Source: Psococerastis gibbosa (Eukaryota; Arthropoda; Insecta; Psocodea; Psocidae). Taken from it: a stretch of 64,000 nucleotides of DNA. Shown one piece after another: positions 34,090-44,700 of this stretch (positions within the stretch are counted from its first letter, which is position 1; each line of letters opens with the position of its first letter). The notes under the pieces are model-generated. The model made no database searches. It worked only from the letters and a program-made list of their open reading frames with translations, and was not told where the DNA came from. The DNA lies in contig OZ020489.1 of the NCBI GenBank assembly GCA_963971405.1, positions 46,082,510 to 46,146,509 on the forward strand. Reading direction: 5' to 3'. The translations under genes were made by a program, and so were the position numbers.

Positions 34090-34545
34090 TATTAGTATAT
34101 AAGGTTTGGAACAGTGCAGCTCCTCCATATCTATATGACCGCCTAAAGCCATTGAATTCCCATAGAAATGGACTTGTATTGCGAATACCCTGACATAAAA
34201 CAGCTTTATATGGTAGATTTTTTTTTTGTAAATGTCTGCCGCCAGTGGAACTCCCTAGATAAGGAAATTAGATTGCAGCCAAAGATTCGTGAGTTCAAAA
34301 GCCAGTTGCTGAAAAAATTGCTAGGAACAGAATAGGTTTAGAATAAGAATACTGTCTAGATATTTACTGTATGCTTTTTTTACGTCACGTCACTTTAGAA
34401 TAAGTTCTTTTTATGCATTGTTAGAATAAGATTGTTTAAGTTAAGCGTATGTATTTTATAAATTGTATTGTTTTTGGACGTGGGTTAGGCAGAAAAAGAC
34501 TTTCTAGTCTTAAGTCTCGCCCCGTAAATATAAGACGTTTATTAT
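34090..34545 (+). pseudogene. LINE 3' end (jockey/CR1-like), truncated
   Basis: The frames give VWNSAAPPYLYDRLKPL, GLVLRIP, and then RQWNSLDKEIRLQ with FKSQLLKKLLG (about 34235-34325), the standard end of such reverse transcriptases. A TTA-repeat tail (ATTATTATTATTA at about 34537-34551) marks the 3' end. One stop interrupts the protein. Confidence 0.7.
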
Positions 34546-34585
34546 TATTATTAAGTAGAGGATTTGGCGATTACTGGACTTGCCG

Positions 34586-34690
34586 GGGCTTGTCACTTGT
34601 GGTCCAGCGGTTAAGACGACGCCCCGGTTAGGCTAGTGGGTTCAAATCCCGCCAAGCCCAGTTTTTTCCTCTAATTTCGGTTGACTAACT
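34586..34690 (+). mobile_element. tRNA-derived SINE head
   Basis: A 74-base segment closes with a perfect 7-bp acceptor-like stem (GGGCTTG at 34586-34592, CAAGCCC at 34653-34659), an A box TGGTCCAGCGG and a B box GGTTCAAATCC. The following CCTCTAATTTCGGTTG tail also follows the related head at 38318. The spacing before the A box is too long for a normal tRNA, so this is more likely SINE than gene. Confidence 0.55.
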
Positions 34691-34722
34691 ACCATAATTA
34701 CCACGAAACTAATGCACCAATA

Positions 34723-34820
34723 ATTGCTTTCCTATTTATACGTAGTATAAGGATTAAGGAAAGCTTTGTGATGGTCGAAATTTTCGATTTCGGGATTTCA
34801 GTGGATTTACACATTTTTAC
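34723..34820 (+). repeat. Family A 5'-end fragment
   Basis: Contains the 5' hairpin (GCTTTCCTATTTATACGTAG...GGAAAGCTTTGTGATGG) and runs to GGATTTACACATTTT, then stops. Confidence 0.65.
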
Positions 34821-35455
34821 AATACAAATACAACATATATTTCCGTTAAATTATACAATACAAGTAAAATATAAAATAAAATAAATTCTAAAATTCACTC
34901 GGGACTGACAGACGAGACGGGAATTTGTTAGTTTTTGGGGATCTGTTAGTATGGCCCTGAAGTTTAGTTGTAATATGTTTAATTAAATTTAGTATTATTC
35001 TATATAATAATAATTGTGTCCATACACGTATACTTACTTACTTATACTTTACCCATGACCCATACAATGTATGCAAGTACGTAATCAACCAAAATGTATA
35101 CGTCACTTCACCACCGCCCATGTCAACTTTGTTTGAAAGAGTTTGGCGTGACGTCATCACTTATTCTGTTTGACATTGTTTTTATTTGGTTGTAATGCCT
35201 TTCGTTTCCAAATTTGTGTTTCCAGCTAGTACATGTGCACAGTAGAGCTGTGCGATGTGTAAGTAGTAGGCAGTGGGCCTATATATTGTGTCCAGTGTAG
35301 TGTACGGTTTTGTGCTGGGGGAGACTCCCTCACCTCTTTTGAGACTTAACGAGCAAAACGGCTCAATGGAAACCTGTTAATTACGCTACACTTACCATCT
35401 TGTTAGTACGGCGGGGTAAGGGGTGCCACTCCTTTTCAACAAGTAAGCCTCATCA
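34821..35455. other. No gene recognised
   Basis: AT-rich sequence with a TGACGTCATCAC site near 35150. No frame with motifs and no repeat match were found. Confidence 0.35.
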
Positions 35456-36453
35456 ATTGTTGCTTTCCAATTTATACGCATAAATTGGAAAGCTTTGTGA
35501 CGGTCAACATTTTCGACTCCGAGATTTCAACGGGTTTACACGTTTTGAGGACCCAGGAACCAAAAAAAGGGGTTTTTACGAAATGTCCGTCTGTTTGTTG
35601 CTCTGTCGCTCTGTCTGTCTGTTCATCGATTTGCGGCAAACTACTCGGTGGATTTTCATGAAATTTGGCATGTAGGTTCATAAAAATCATACCTCAGGAA
35701 CAATTTTTTGGGGTAAATCATTTTGGGGGGTTTTATCCTCAAAAAACTAAAAAAAACGTCTAAAAAAATTATTTCTCAAAAATGGCTCCAACGATTTCTT
35801 TTGATTTCACATACTCGTATATTGTAGTCGTTATTAATGTTAACAGAATGCGGTTAGTCACTTGCCCATTGATAGTTTGCTTCTGGGGGTAAAAAATAAA
35901 AAGAAGTCAATTTTCTTGAAAAAAGACTAAAATATAATTTGTCCCCTGAACCTTTCCATCGGTGATTTCTACCTTCAAGTATGTTTTAGGTGTTTAATAG
36001 AGTGAAAAACCAAACCGGTTGCTTTCCCAAAAAAAAATATTTGGTTCTGTGCAAAAAATTATTTTTTGAAGAAATTATAGTAAATTCACGGTCCAATACA
36101 TTGGGTGCCCTGCCATTGTTACTACTGTTATAATGTATTAGTCTGTTCGTTCCATCGATCAATTCAGTGATTTAGGATAGGGATTAACCAAGGTCGTAGA
36201 CATGGCTGTTCTCCTGGGGGTCCGGAACCCCCCCCCCCCCTAAGTGTTTGCAGCGTGTACTAGATGAAATGGAGTTTTAATGGTTTTTTAATATATTGAG
36301 GTTACGTCACCTCCGGTGACGTCAGATGGACCCCCCCCCCTCCGAGGGATCCGAAATTTAACCATAGGGAAACTATTTACAATGAAATTACTCATTATCC
36401 CTATCTACTAATTTATAAATGCGAAAGCATGTTCGAGTAAACTCGGACCGGTT
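35456..36453 (+). mobile_element. Family A repeat, full-length long form
   Basis: This is the best reference copy. It has the 5' end TTGCTTTCCAATTTATACG, GTCTGTCTGT microsatellite, the AT-rich body with GCTTCTGGGGGT, a central module with GGGGGTCCGGAACCC and a C run, TGACGTCA at 36317-36324, and the 3' end GCATGTTCGAGTAAACTCGG then ACCGGTT. The 15-base TGCTTTCCAATTTAT at the start matches the complement of the near-terminal ATAAAT(T/G)GGAAAGCA, with some decay here. It is noncoding. Confidence 0.8.
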
Positions 36454-36584
36454 GTTTGATGTCGCACGCACTTCGTCCTAATCACATGTAATAATGCAAA
36501 TTGTAAACTAGAAATGGATTGAACGAGCCGTGAGTAAAAAATGTACCTATTTCATGTTGTAGTATGAATTAACAAAAGTAACAA

Positions 36585-36869
36585 ATGTGGCACTCATATT
36601 GGCATGAAGTGTACTCCGATGGCAGCGGTACGCCTCTGGATGGCTTGACCTACTTTGGGCCTGGTGTGTTGAACCTGCTGACGACCGCTGACAATGAGTA
36701 CCTGGTGTGTAAGGATTGTTCAGCGGGCATCAGAGAGAGAGGAAGCACGAGCCAGACCCAGGGAAGTCCAAAAGATCCAGGGGCGGACATCGAGGTCTAT
36801 ACGTTTCCAATACAACTGAGATCAATCGATCAGGTCTTGTCTTGTTTTAAGAACTGCGAGACTCCATGA
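36585..36869 (+). CDS. Unrecognised open frame, coding-like island
   Basis: An open frame of about 94 codons with a normal ATG-less (TTG/GTG-class) or internal start, GC-richer than its surroundings, sits between two family A segments. The protein has a C-x2-C pair (LVCKDC) and a FGPGVLNLL stretch but no family I can name. It could be an exon of a host gene, a gene captured by a repeat, or chance. No paired splice sites are convincing, although TTGTAG precedes it near 36558. Confidence 0.2.
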   Translation: MWHSYWHEVYSDGSGTPLDGLTYFGPGVLNLLTTADNEYLVCKDCSAGIRERGSTSQTQGSPKDPGADIEVYTFPIQLRSIDQVLSCFKNCETP

Positions 36870-36990
36870 AAAATGACAAAAAAATATTGTTTCTGCGGAA
36901 CCTTTCTGTTGATGCTTTCTCACTTCTAGTATGGTTTAGGTGTTAATTAGAAAAACAAAGTTCAAACTTTTATATTTTCAAGTGGTAAGG
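36870..36990 (+). repeat. Family A mid-segment fragment
   Basis: Matches TTCTGCGGAACCTTTCT and TTTAGGTGTTAA of family A, directly after the open frame. Confidence 0.5.
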
Positions 36991-38299
36991 TACGGTAGAG
37001 TTGCCGACCACAATTTAAAAGCCGTCCCATAAAAAGTACGTGTCTCAGTTCAGAAAGGCTCTCATTTGATATCCAAAATAAAATGTATTAATTTTCAACA
37101 CAACTGTTGAAAAGAAAGTCCAATGATATCGGACGCGCGCGACCTACTTTAGAAATCAAGCTGACAATTTCGTGAAGTAAGTTGTGATTGGCTGTACCGT
37201 ACGTGTGGCTCAATATCCAGAAAAAACGTACAACTTTAACTAAGACGCAATTTAATGCTACCAATAGATCGACCCCGACCTGAAATGGCAAAAGCTAACG
37301 GAATAATAACGGTTCTCTGTTGCACTGATTTTGTTTTACTTACTGGATACTATATGCACACGCTCGGTGCCGCACTAAGACATAACTTGACTAAAAAATG
37401 TTTTCAATAATTTAGTAGGTAAGCGGTGGAGTACTGTAGATGTTTGGTCACACGCGGATTCCCGCAGAGGCGCACAAAACCGGCGGGCGGTGTACATAAT
37501 TACAGCCTGCGTTCACACGCACCTCCCCGTACCGCTTACACTGCAGCTAATACTTATGCTCCATTACCTAATACGTAATCCCGTTTTGAACATTCTTCTT
37601 CTTCATTGTCTCTTCAGAAATTGGTTTTCCTCTTTCCATTTTTTAAATGTTTACAATATGGCCTGTATTGCAACACTTTTGATTTTTCACTTGAGAACAG
37701 AAGAAAACTTGGCCTTGTTTAGTTATTTAACGAAAGAAGGATTGAGTAAAAGCGTGCAAACGCGCCTCACAAGCGGATGAAACAAATTTTATTTCCCAAG
37801 TGCCCATAATACATATTATGTATTCTATTTTAAGTTTATATTTTATATTGCTAGTTACACTTCATTATGTCCTTTATCGATTTATAGCAAGTATTCTTTT
37901 ATTTATCTAATGTTAATATATAGTGTAGTGTAGTATAGTAATATATAATAACCCAGCTCTAGAATTTCTCATTAAAATAAAATGTAAGTATTTTGGAGCT
38001 GAAGCAGTGTAAGTTTGGCGACACGTCATTTTCACTTGGTTTCTTTTGATGATAATTCCGACGCGAAATGAGAATTAAGTTACTTTATCCTGTTCTACTT
38101 GAGACTCCCCCAAACTTTAAATTTAATATTAAGTATTTACCGACTTTGTGGGGGACATTATAGATGCAAAGATTGTTTATTAAAAAACCCATTGGCTATA
38201 AAATATGGTCTTGGTTACATATTTATTGCATTGCAGTATTATATGGTATGTAACACTGACATTAAATTAACTTTGGTTTAATTTATAACCTCCTCGTTA
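36991..38299. other. No gene recognised
   Basis: Unassigned sequence. A block at about 38245-38300 (GACATTAAATTAACTTTGGTT, then AACCTCCTCGTTATAACC) repeats 33978-34030 and contains TTGGTT...AACCAAA, a possible hairpin. Confidence 0.4.
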
Positions 38300-38309
38300 T
38301 AACCAAAAT

Positions 38310-38400
38310 TAGGTCCTGGGTTCGAATCCCACCAAGTCCCGTTTTTCTAGTTCCTCTAATTTCGGTTGCCTATGTGTTGGTATGTGCATAACATGACCAG
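38310..38400 (+). repeat. tRNA-derived SINE fragment
   Basis: B box GGGTTCGAATCCC followed by ACCAAGTCCC and the CCTCTAATTTCGGTTG tail shared with 34586-34690. The 5' half is missing. Confidence 0.5.
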
Positions 38401-38468
38401 GAGACTGATTTTTATCAATGTGTAACTTATAAAAAATACAAATAGAAATTGAATATAATGAAATAAAA

Positions 38469-39140
38469 TTGTCCTCTACCATTTTGTCTGCTTTAGTATA
38501 CTTCAAAGATAGAAATACATACGCCTACAAATTAGAAATGATACAAAAACGTATAATAAAAAACATGTTATCAAATAAAATTAACATGAAATACAAACAA
38601 TACAACGAAAAATTCAAACATGCTAACATTTTGCCAATAACTAAATTATTCAAGTATAAATTAATAAGAGATAACTATTTTAAAAAAAGAATACCAAATA
38701 GATCATAAAGGGAAGTATAACACAAGAAACCAAAAAAAGCTTAAGTTTGAGATAACACATAAGAAAATATGATGGAGAAAGATTAAACGAAGTACCTACT
38801 CATACCAATGATATTAAATGAACTTCTTCCATAAATGAAAAAATTTAAACAGATGGGTGAGTTAAAAGCGGGGATAAAAAAATGGTTGGTCAATGGGAGG
38901 GAATAATAATAAAATCAGACTAGGCTATTAACATTAAAAATAAAAATAAAATAAAATATATATACAAATAAAGCAGCACTGTGTGAGCCTTTTGTCCTAA
39001 ATAAGCTTGGGGATGCAGGATGTTATTATTATGTAACTTATTTTAATATTATGGTATTATTAAGTAAGTTATTGTATTTTGTAAACATATGCTCCTTGTC
39101 CAGGGGATACTGGACAAGGAAAGAAGAAGAAAAGATTATA
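38469..39140 (+). pseudogene. LINE 3' end fragment, copy 2
   Basis: Same family as 29291-29960 but on the plus strand: EMIQKRIIKNMLSNKIN, KHANILPITKLFKYKLIRD, then an early frameshift near 38690. The 3' untranslated part matches copy 1 through ATGCTCCTTGTCCAGG and CTGGACAAGGAAA to an AGAAGAAG tail. The two copies form a 9-kb-spaced inverted pair. Confidence 0.75.
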
Positions 39141-39189
39141 TTTATTATTGATAACTAGTGGATGCATCACATCAATTTTAATGTTTCCA

Positions 39190-39495
39190 TCAAAATAAAT
39201 TACTTTACTTACTTTTACTTTTACAGCGCCCTTTCCCTTCACGGGGGGTCGGCGGCACGACAGCAACGCTTCCAGGTCACCCGGTCTTGGGCCTGTTCCT
39301 TCGAGAGATTGGCAATTAGTAGGTCCTTCCGTGTTTTACTCGCCAGTGAGATTTTTGATCGTCCACGTGCTCTGGTTCCTGGTACGGGTGTTGATCGCAC
39401 TCTTTTTATCAACTCGTTGTCCCCCCTCCTCTCGACGTGCCCCCACCAGCTTAGTCGTCTTTCTCGCAGCTTTTCGTGGAATTATGATATGAAAA
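39190..39495 (-). pseudogene. RTE-like LINE C-terminal fragment
   Basis: Minus-strand translation in pieces gives RRLSWWGHVERR, a Pro-Gly-rich GTRARGRS stretch and a KTRKDLLIANL-type ending, then KVKVSK and an AAGTAAGTAAAG tail. The same WWGH...GRPR...KVSK order occurs in the plus-strand relic at 58524-59440. Frameshifts are present. Confidence 0.65.
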
Positions 39496-40164
39496 TTAAG
39501 TGGCTCCAGAATTATAACTTATTTCCATTATGATAAGGGATTCAGCTAGCAAAGACGAACAAATACAACATAATATCCAAAATCTCAAAATATAATTGTT
39601 TTTATGAAAAACATGGCGGCCAAGAAATTAGAAAGTAAACACTTGCAAACTTGAGACAGAGACTTAACCTTTGTCTCGTAATAGTTGGAATTACGCGGGT
39701 GATTCCACATTATAATAAATGAAATCTGCATTTATTATTTACATGGACGCAAGCAAAATAAGCGAATATACAATGCTACAAATTAGCATATGTACCTACT
39801 GCATGTCCCCTAGGCCTTAGGACAACTAAGTCATTCGCTGCACATTAGTTAGTCAATTGAAATTATGCAGCTCGATGTGATACCTTTGTCGTGGCAGGGT
39901 GCTCTCGAGTGTGCGACATGCATTAGTCCAGTTGACTCGGTGCGTTCGTTATTCCCGTTGTTTGGGGTACAATGAGCGCCCCCTGCTGGCCCGTGACACA
40001 GTCTTTAGCTCCATCTCCACTACTTGACCCTACTATGGTACTCAGGCGCATGGTGAGAAAGCACTCTGTTTTTATTGCGCGGTAGATAACCTAAACAACT
40101 CATATTCTCATGATTAAAAATTACAATTACGCACTATCAAGTTGCGAACATCCGATACAATCGT
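39496..40164. other. No gene recognised
   Basis: Unassigned sequence; no repeats or motif-bearing frames were identified. Confidence 0.4.
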
Positions 40165-41022
40165 TATTGCTTTCCAATTTATACGTAGTATAAGGAAAGC
40201 TTTGTGATGGTCGAAATTTTCGATTCCGAGATTTCAACGGATTTACACGTTTTGAGGTCCCAGGAACCCAAAAAAGTGGTTTTTACAAAATGTCTGTCTG
40301 TCGGTCTGTCTGTCTGTTCGTCGATTTCCGGGCAAACTACTCAGTGGATTTGAGTGAAATTTGGCATGGAGGTTCACAAAAATCATACCTCGGGACCATT
40401 TTTTTTTTTTTGGGCTAACTCAATTTGGGGGGGTTTTATTTTCAAAAAAACTCCAAAAAAACGTCTAAAATAAATATTTCTCAAAAACGGCTCCAACGAT
40501 TTCTTTTCAATTCTCGTAGATTGTAGTCGTTATTAATGTTGACAAAATGCGGGGGGTCGCTTGCCCCTTGATAGTTTGCTTCTGGGGGTAAAAAAATAAA
40601 AATAACTAAATTTTAATGAAAAAGTGACTAAAAAATGCGAAACCTTTCTATCGATTATTTCTACCTTCAAGCATGTTTTAGGTGTTAAATTGAGTAACGA
40701 AACCGGATAGGTTGCTTTCCCAAAAAAATATTTGGTTTTGCCCAAAAAATTATTTTTTGAAAAAAATGATAGAAAATTCGCGCTCAAATGCATTGCATGC
40801 CCTGCGATTATTGCTGTGTGGTAATTAATGTGTTTGTTTGACCTATCGAGAATTTACCTCACTTCCAGTGACGTCAGGTGGACAACCGCCCCCCCCCCCC
40901 CCCCCGAGATATCGGAAATTTAACCATAGGAAAAATATTTGCCATAAAATTACTAATTTTCTCTATCTAATAATTTTGATAAATTGGAAAGCATGTTCGA
41001 GTGAACTCGGACCGGTTCTTTT
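40165..41022 (+). mobile_element. Family A repeat, full-length short form
   Basis: Clean terminal structures: GCTTTCCAATTTATACGTAG...GGAAAGC hairpin, GTCTGTCTGTC microsatellite (40288-40320), TGACGTCA (40869-40876), a C run, and the 3' end AAATTGGAAAGCATGTTCG then CGGACCGGTTCTTTTA. The central GGTCCGG module is absent: GACCTATCGAGAATTTACCTC joins the halves, as in 6484-7328. Confidence 0.8.
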
Positions 41023-42730
41023 ATGAGCTATAGTAGGGAAACGGAGGTTACAGAGCGAATTCACTATTCACCTTGTAAAAGCTAAGAAAATACTGGCAGG
41101 CATTATAGGAGTTCAGTGATCCGTATAGACCGTATGGACAGGGGCCAGCTTTTATTAAAACGAAAAGGTGTTACCCTGCGAATATTAAGTCGGAAATCTC
41201 GTATGAAAGGATCCACAGGCACAGCTCACATCGATTTAATACCTTTATACCGGATTTAAAAGTCCACGAATAATGGAACTAATTTTCCATAATATTCGTT
41301 TAATAATGGCTGGGTATTACGTTCTTGTTGTTGTCAATTGAATAACATAGCCGCTGAATATATCCATGCTTAGTTTTCGTTTTTGTATGCCGACCGTCTT
41401 TGGTACAGATACTCGTACATACATCGGGGAGCTGCTGCAATTCATAGAGTGCGTGCGTACTGAAATTGGTTAATTCTAGTAATGTTTGGATGCGATTACT
41501 CCTTTAATTCTTTAAAGAATGTCCGTGGTATACTGGTCTGTGTCTTATAACACAGGCGTCGCCAGCTATGGGCAGACAGGTGCAGTACCAGTTGCAGTTT
41601 CTCGTACCGGTTTTTTTACTGGTAATTTTTTAACTCATGTTCCGTACCGAATGTAAAACAAATAAGCTATTTATGTCTAAAACCATCCAGTATTATCAGA
41701 ATGGTCTTAGACCGAGAACTGGTGACGCCCATGGATGGTCAACCTCCCGATCGATGTGTTCGGAGCAACTAAGTTGCAGTGGTTTGTTTCAAAATATACC
41801 AATTCATACATATAAGGTTGGTTGGAGTTAAATAAATTGGCGTGGAGTGGTGTGGAGCGCAGCGGGGCATGCGCAGAATTTAATACTTTACTGACTACAT
41901 TGTCCAAGTGCATTTTCAATCGGTTAAGCATCCTCTTGCGCATGGATGAATGTAAATATTGCATTAGTTAGTGGCCCCGTATGGCTAACAATGCCTTTCT
42001 TTAGTCGGTTGCCATCATTGCTGCCACCTGCCACCTGCAGGCTTTCTAATGTCAACATTTCAAAGTAATTGCACATTTTTACACTCACACACAAAGCTGC
42101 ATCTTATGAGTATCGGAGTGTCTCTGAAAAATTATTTCTAGGCGCTTTGCCCTGCTTCAAAATCTCGATTTAAGAGTTCGCCCAATGCAGTGTTTAAAAT
42201 TAGTAAAGACAATCCTTCCTTCTTACTGTTCATAACAAGCAAGGTACAAGTTTTAGAAAATAGGCCAATAGGCGGATGACTGTTGATTTAGTTGGTTCAT
42301 TGTATAGGGATCCGATTTGTAGCTCATTAACGAACCTGCTAAATTTACTGTCTCGTACATGGACATGTTCTCTTCGTACTGTACTGCTGTATCAAATGCG
42401 CATTAATACACTCAAATGACAATGTTGTTGATTTGTTGACAATTTTGTTGATAATAAAAGGCGCAAGGAAGTAATAAATCAACCGAAACAATAAAAGCTG
42501 TTACTCGGGGCCCTCGCCAGTGCCCGGGAGGAACAAGAAAATAGAAAAGCGCGTTTGTCCGTAAAATGATATGCCGGGGATTGAGTGCCGACACGCCCCG
42601 CGTCACGCTACATTATGCCCCCTGCACTTGTGTACACAGGGCCGAACACTGCAAAGCTACCAGCCCAGCCAAGTCCAGCCCAGAAAACACGCGAGCAATA
42701 ACAAAGATGCGTATTTTTTATTAATTTTTT
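41023..42730. other. No gene recognised
   Basis: Mixed unique-looking sequence with frames up to 85 codons on both strands, none with known motifs. No repeats matching the rest of the window were seen. Confidence 0.4.
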
Positions 42731-44160
42731 TTGCTTTCCAACTTATACGTAGTATAAGCCATAAGGAAAGCTTTGTGATAGTCAAAATTATTGATTCTGA
42801 GATTTCAACGGATTTACACGTTTGGAGGTCCCAGTAATCCAAAAATGTGTTTTTTTACCAAATGTCTGTCTGTCACTCTGTCTGTTCATCGATTTGCGGG
42901 CAAACTATCGTACTCGGTGGATTTTGATGAAATTTGGCATGTTGGTTCACAGGCTCAACGGCTCCAACGGTTTCTTTTAAATTTACATACTGTATATTGT
43001 AGTCGTTATGAATGTTAACAAAGTGCAGGGGGTCGCTTTGCCCTTGCTAGTTTGCTTCTGGGGGTAAAAAAATAAAAAAAGTCAATTTTCATGAAAAATT
43101 AATAAAAAATAATTTTTCTGCGGAACCTTTCTAGTTTCTATCGATGATTTCTACCTCCAGGCAAGTTTTAGGTACCTATTAAATTTAGTAAGAAAACCGA
43201 ACAGGTTACTTTCCCAAAAAAATATTTGGTTCTATGCAAAAAATTATTTTTTTAAGAAATTATGGAAAATTCACGCTCAACTACATTGCGTGCCTTGCCA
43301 TTATTATACTGTGTGGTAATGTATTGGTCTGCCGTCTGCCCGATGTAGAATATGCAATGCAATCGATTAATTCAGTGCTTTGGGATAGGGGATATCCAAG
43401 GCATTGGCGTAAAATGACAAAATTTCTTGGGGGGGGGGGGGGGGGCTTTAGGACCCCAAGACTTGGATTCATTACTCATTCACTTCTAAAGTGAAAAAAA
43501 AAATGATAAATTGGCCCAAATTAGTGAGGTTTTACGCATATTATACCCTAGAAAAAGGGGGGCCCTCACCCCCTGAGAAAAAAAATCAATAAATAGGCCC
43601 AAATTCGTGAGGTTTTTCGCATTTTCCAAGCAGTAAAGTTGAATTTTTACCGACGAATAAACCTACAACGGGGGGGGGGGGGGCGGGGGTCTCCCCCGTA
43701 GAAACATTTTGAGAAAATAAGTCTGAAATATTGGAGTTTTAAGCATTTGAGTAATATATTTTTTTGTGAAAGTACCTACTTGGTCTATGTTTAGAATTTT
43801 TATGATGTCTATCATGTAAAATAAGTATACCAAGAATTACCTGCAATTTCCCTTTTGTTATTGTGTATGCTCTGCCTTTCGCCTCCATAACGTCTTTGTC
43901 ACCAGAAATCCTGGGGGGGCTACGGGTTCCCCAAATGATTGCAGCGTACATTAGATAGAATGGAGTTAAAAGGATTTTTAAATATACTGTATTGAAGTCA
44001 CCTCACATTCGGTGACGTCAGATGGAACCCCCCCCCCCCCCTCCAAGGGATCCGAAATTTAACTATATGAAAATTATTTACAATGAATTTACTCATTTTC
44101 TCAATCTGCTAATTGATAAATTGGAATGCATGTTCGAGTAAACTCAAACCGGTTCTTTTA
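42731..44160 (+). mobile_element. Family A repeat, long form, with nested B/C element
   Basis: The 5' hairpin and microsatellite (42860-42890) are followed by the AT body to GGGGATATCCAAGG (43387-43401). A B/C element then intervenes, and the family A sequence resumes at GATTGCAGCGTACATTAG (about 43938) with TGACGTCA at 44013-44020, ending AAACCGGTTCTTTTA at 44160. Confidence 0.7.
43403..43915 (+). mobile_element. B/C repeat nested in family A
   Basis: It begins CATTGGCGTAAAATGAC, has a G18 run, B units, another G run, and the tail ATAAGTATACCAAGAATTAC...CATAACGTCTTTGTCACCAG. This is the same order as at 21177-23430 and 48030-49065. The start resembles the CAGTGGCG ends of hAT elements. Confidence 0.55.
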
Positions 44161-44164
44161 TTTT

Positions 44165-44345
44165 AATTATTATGTAAAACGCATACAAACAATTTAATGA
44201 ATGTATCCGATTGAGCGTCGCAGTCGGCTCTGTAGGTTAGAAGGCCTACCCGTGTTGAGCTATACGACACGTCTCCAATCGCATGGCGTGTAAAAACTCG
44301 CACGTTATACCACCGGGCCATCCAAGTCGATGTTACTGAATTGTT
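44165..44345 (-). repeat. SINE-like repeat, copy 1
   Basis: On the minus strand it begins GATGGCCCGGTGGTATAACG, an A-box-like start, continues through CGCCATGCGATTGGAGACG and ends in AATCGGATACATTCATTAAA. The same repeat occurs on the minus strand at about 46975-47150. Confidence 0.5.
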
Positions 44346-44349
44346 GTGT

Positions 44350-44700
44350 TTGACCTTGAAATAGCAGCATTCAAAAGAAATCTATACAAATGGCTGAGAA
44401 CACAAGTTAACAACCTGAATTGATTAACTACATACATGTTCTCTTCAATTCCCCCTACGACCCCCCCCCCCTCCCTCCAATTTAAGCCATTGTCTACATT
44501 TTGTTTTATTTTAGTCCCTATATGACCATTTCATTTTGAATGAACTGTTTTCAACGGTTTCAACATTAATATTTTGACATTGGATGATTTTAATCCGCAC
44601 ATGGGCCAGTGCCGTGCGATAGGTCAATTAATTGTCATAAATTGTAATCGTTTGTTGTTGGTATCAATAAACAATTATTGAATTTTTGAATTGAATGCGA
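44350..44700 (+). pseudogene. LINE 3' end with TTGAAT-type tail
   Basis: The first codons give EIAAFKRNLYKWLRTQVNN, the usual end of CR1/jockey-like reverse transcriptases. A 3' untranslated region, an AATAAA (about 44668) and a TTGAATTTTTGAATTGAAT tail follow. Confidence 0.6.

Noticed and set aside
34586-34659. Functional tRNA gene
   Set aside because: The acceptor stem closes, but the spacing before the A box is too long and no clean anticodon arm is present; a SINE head is more likely.
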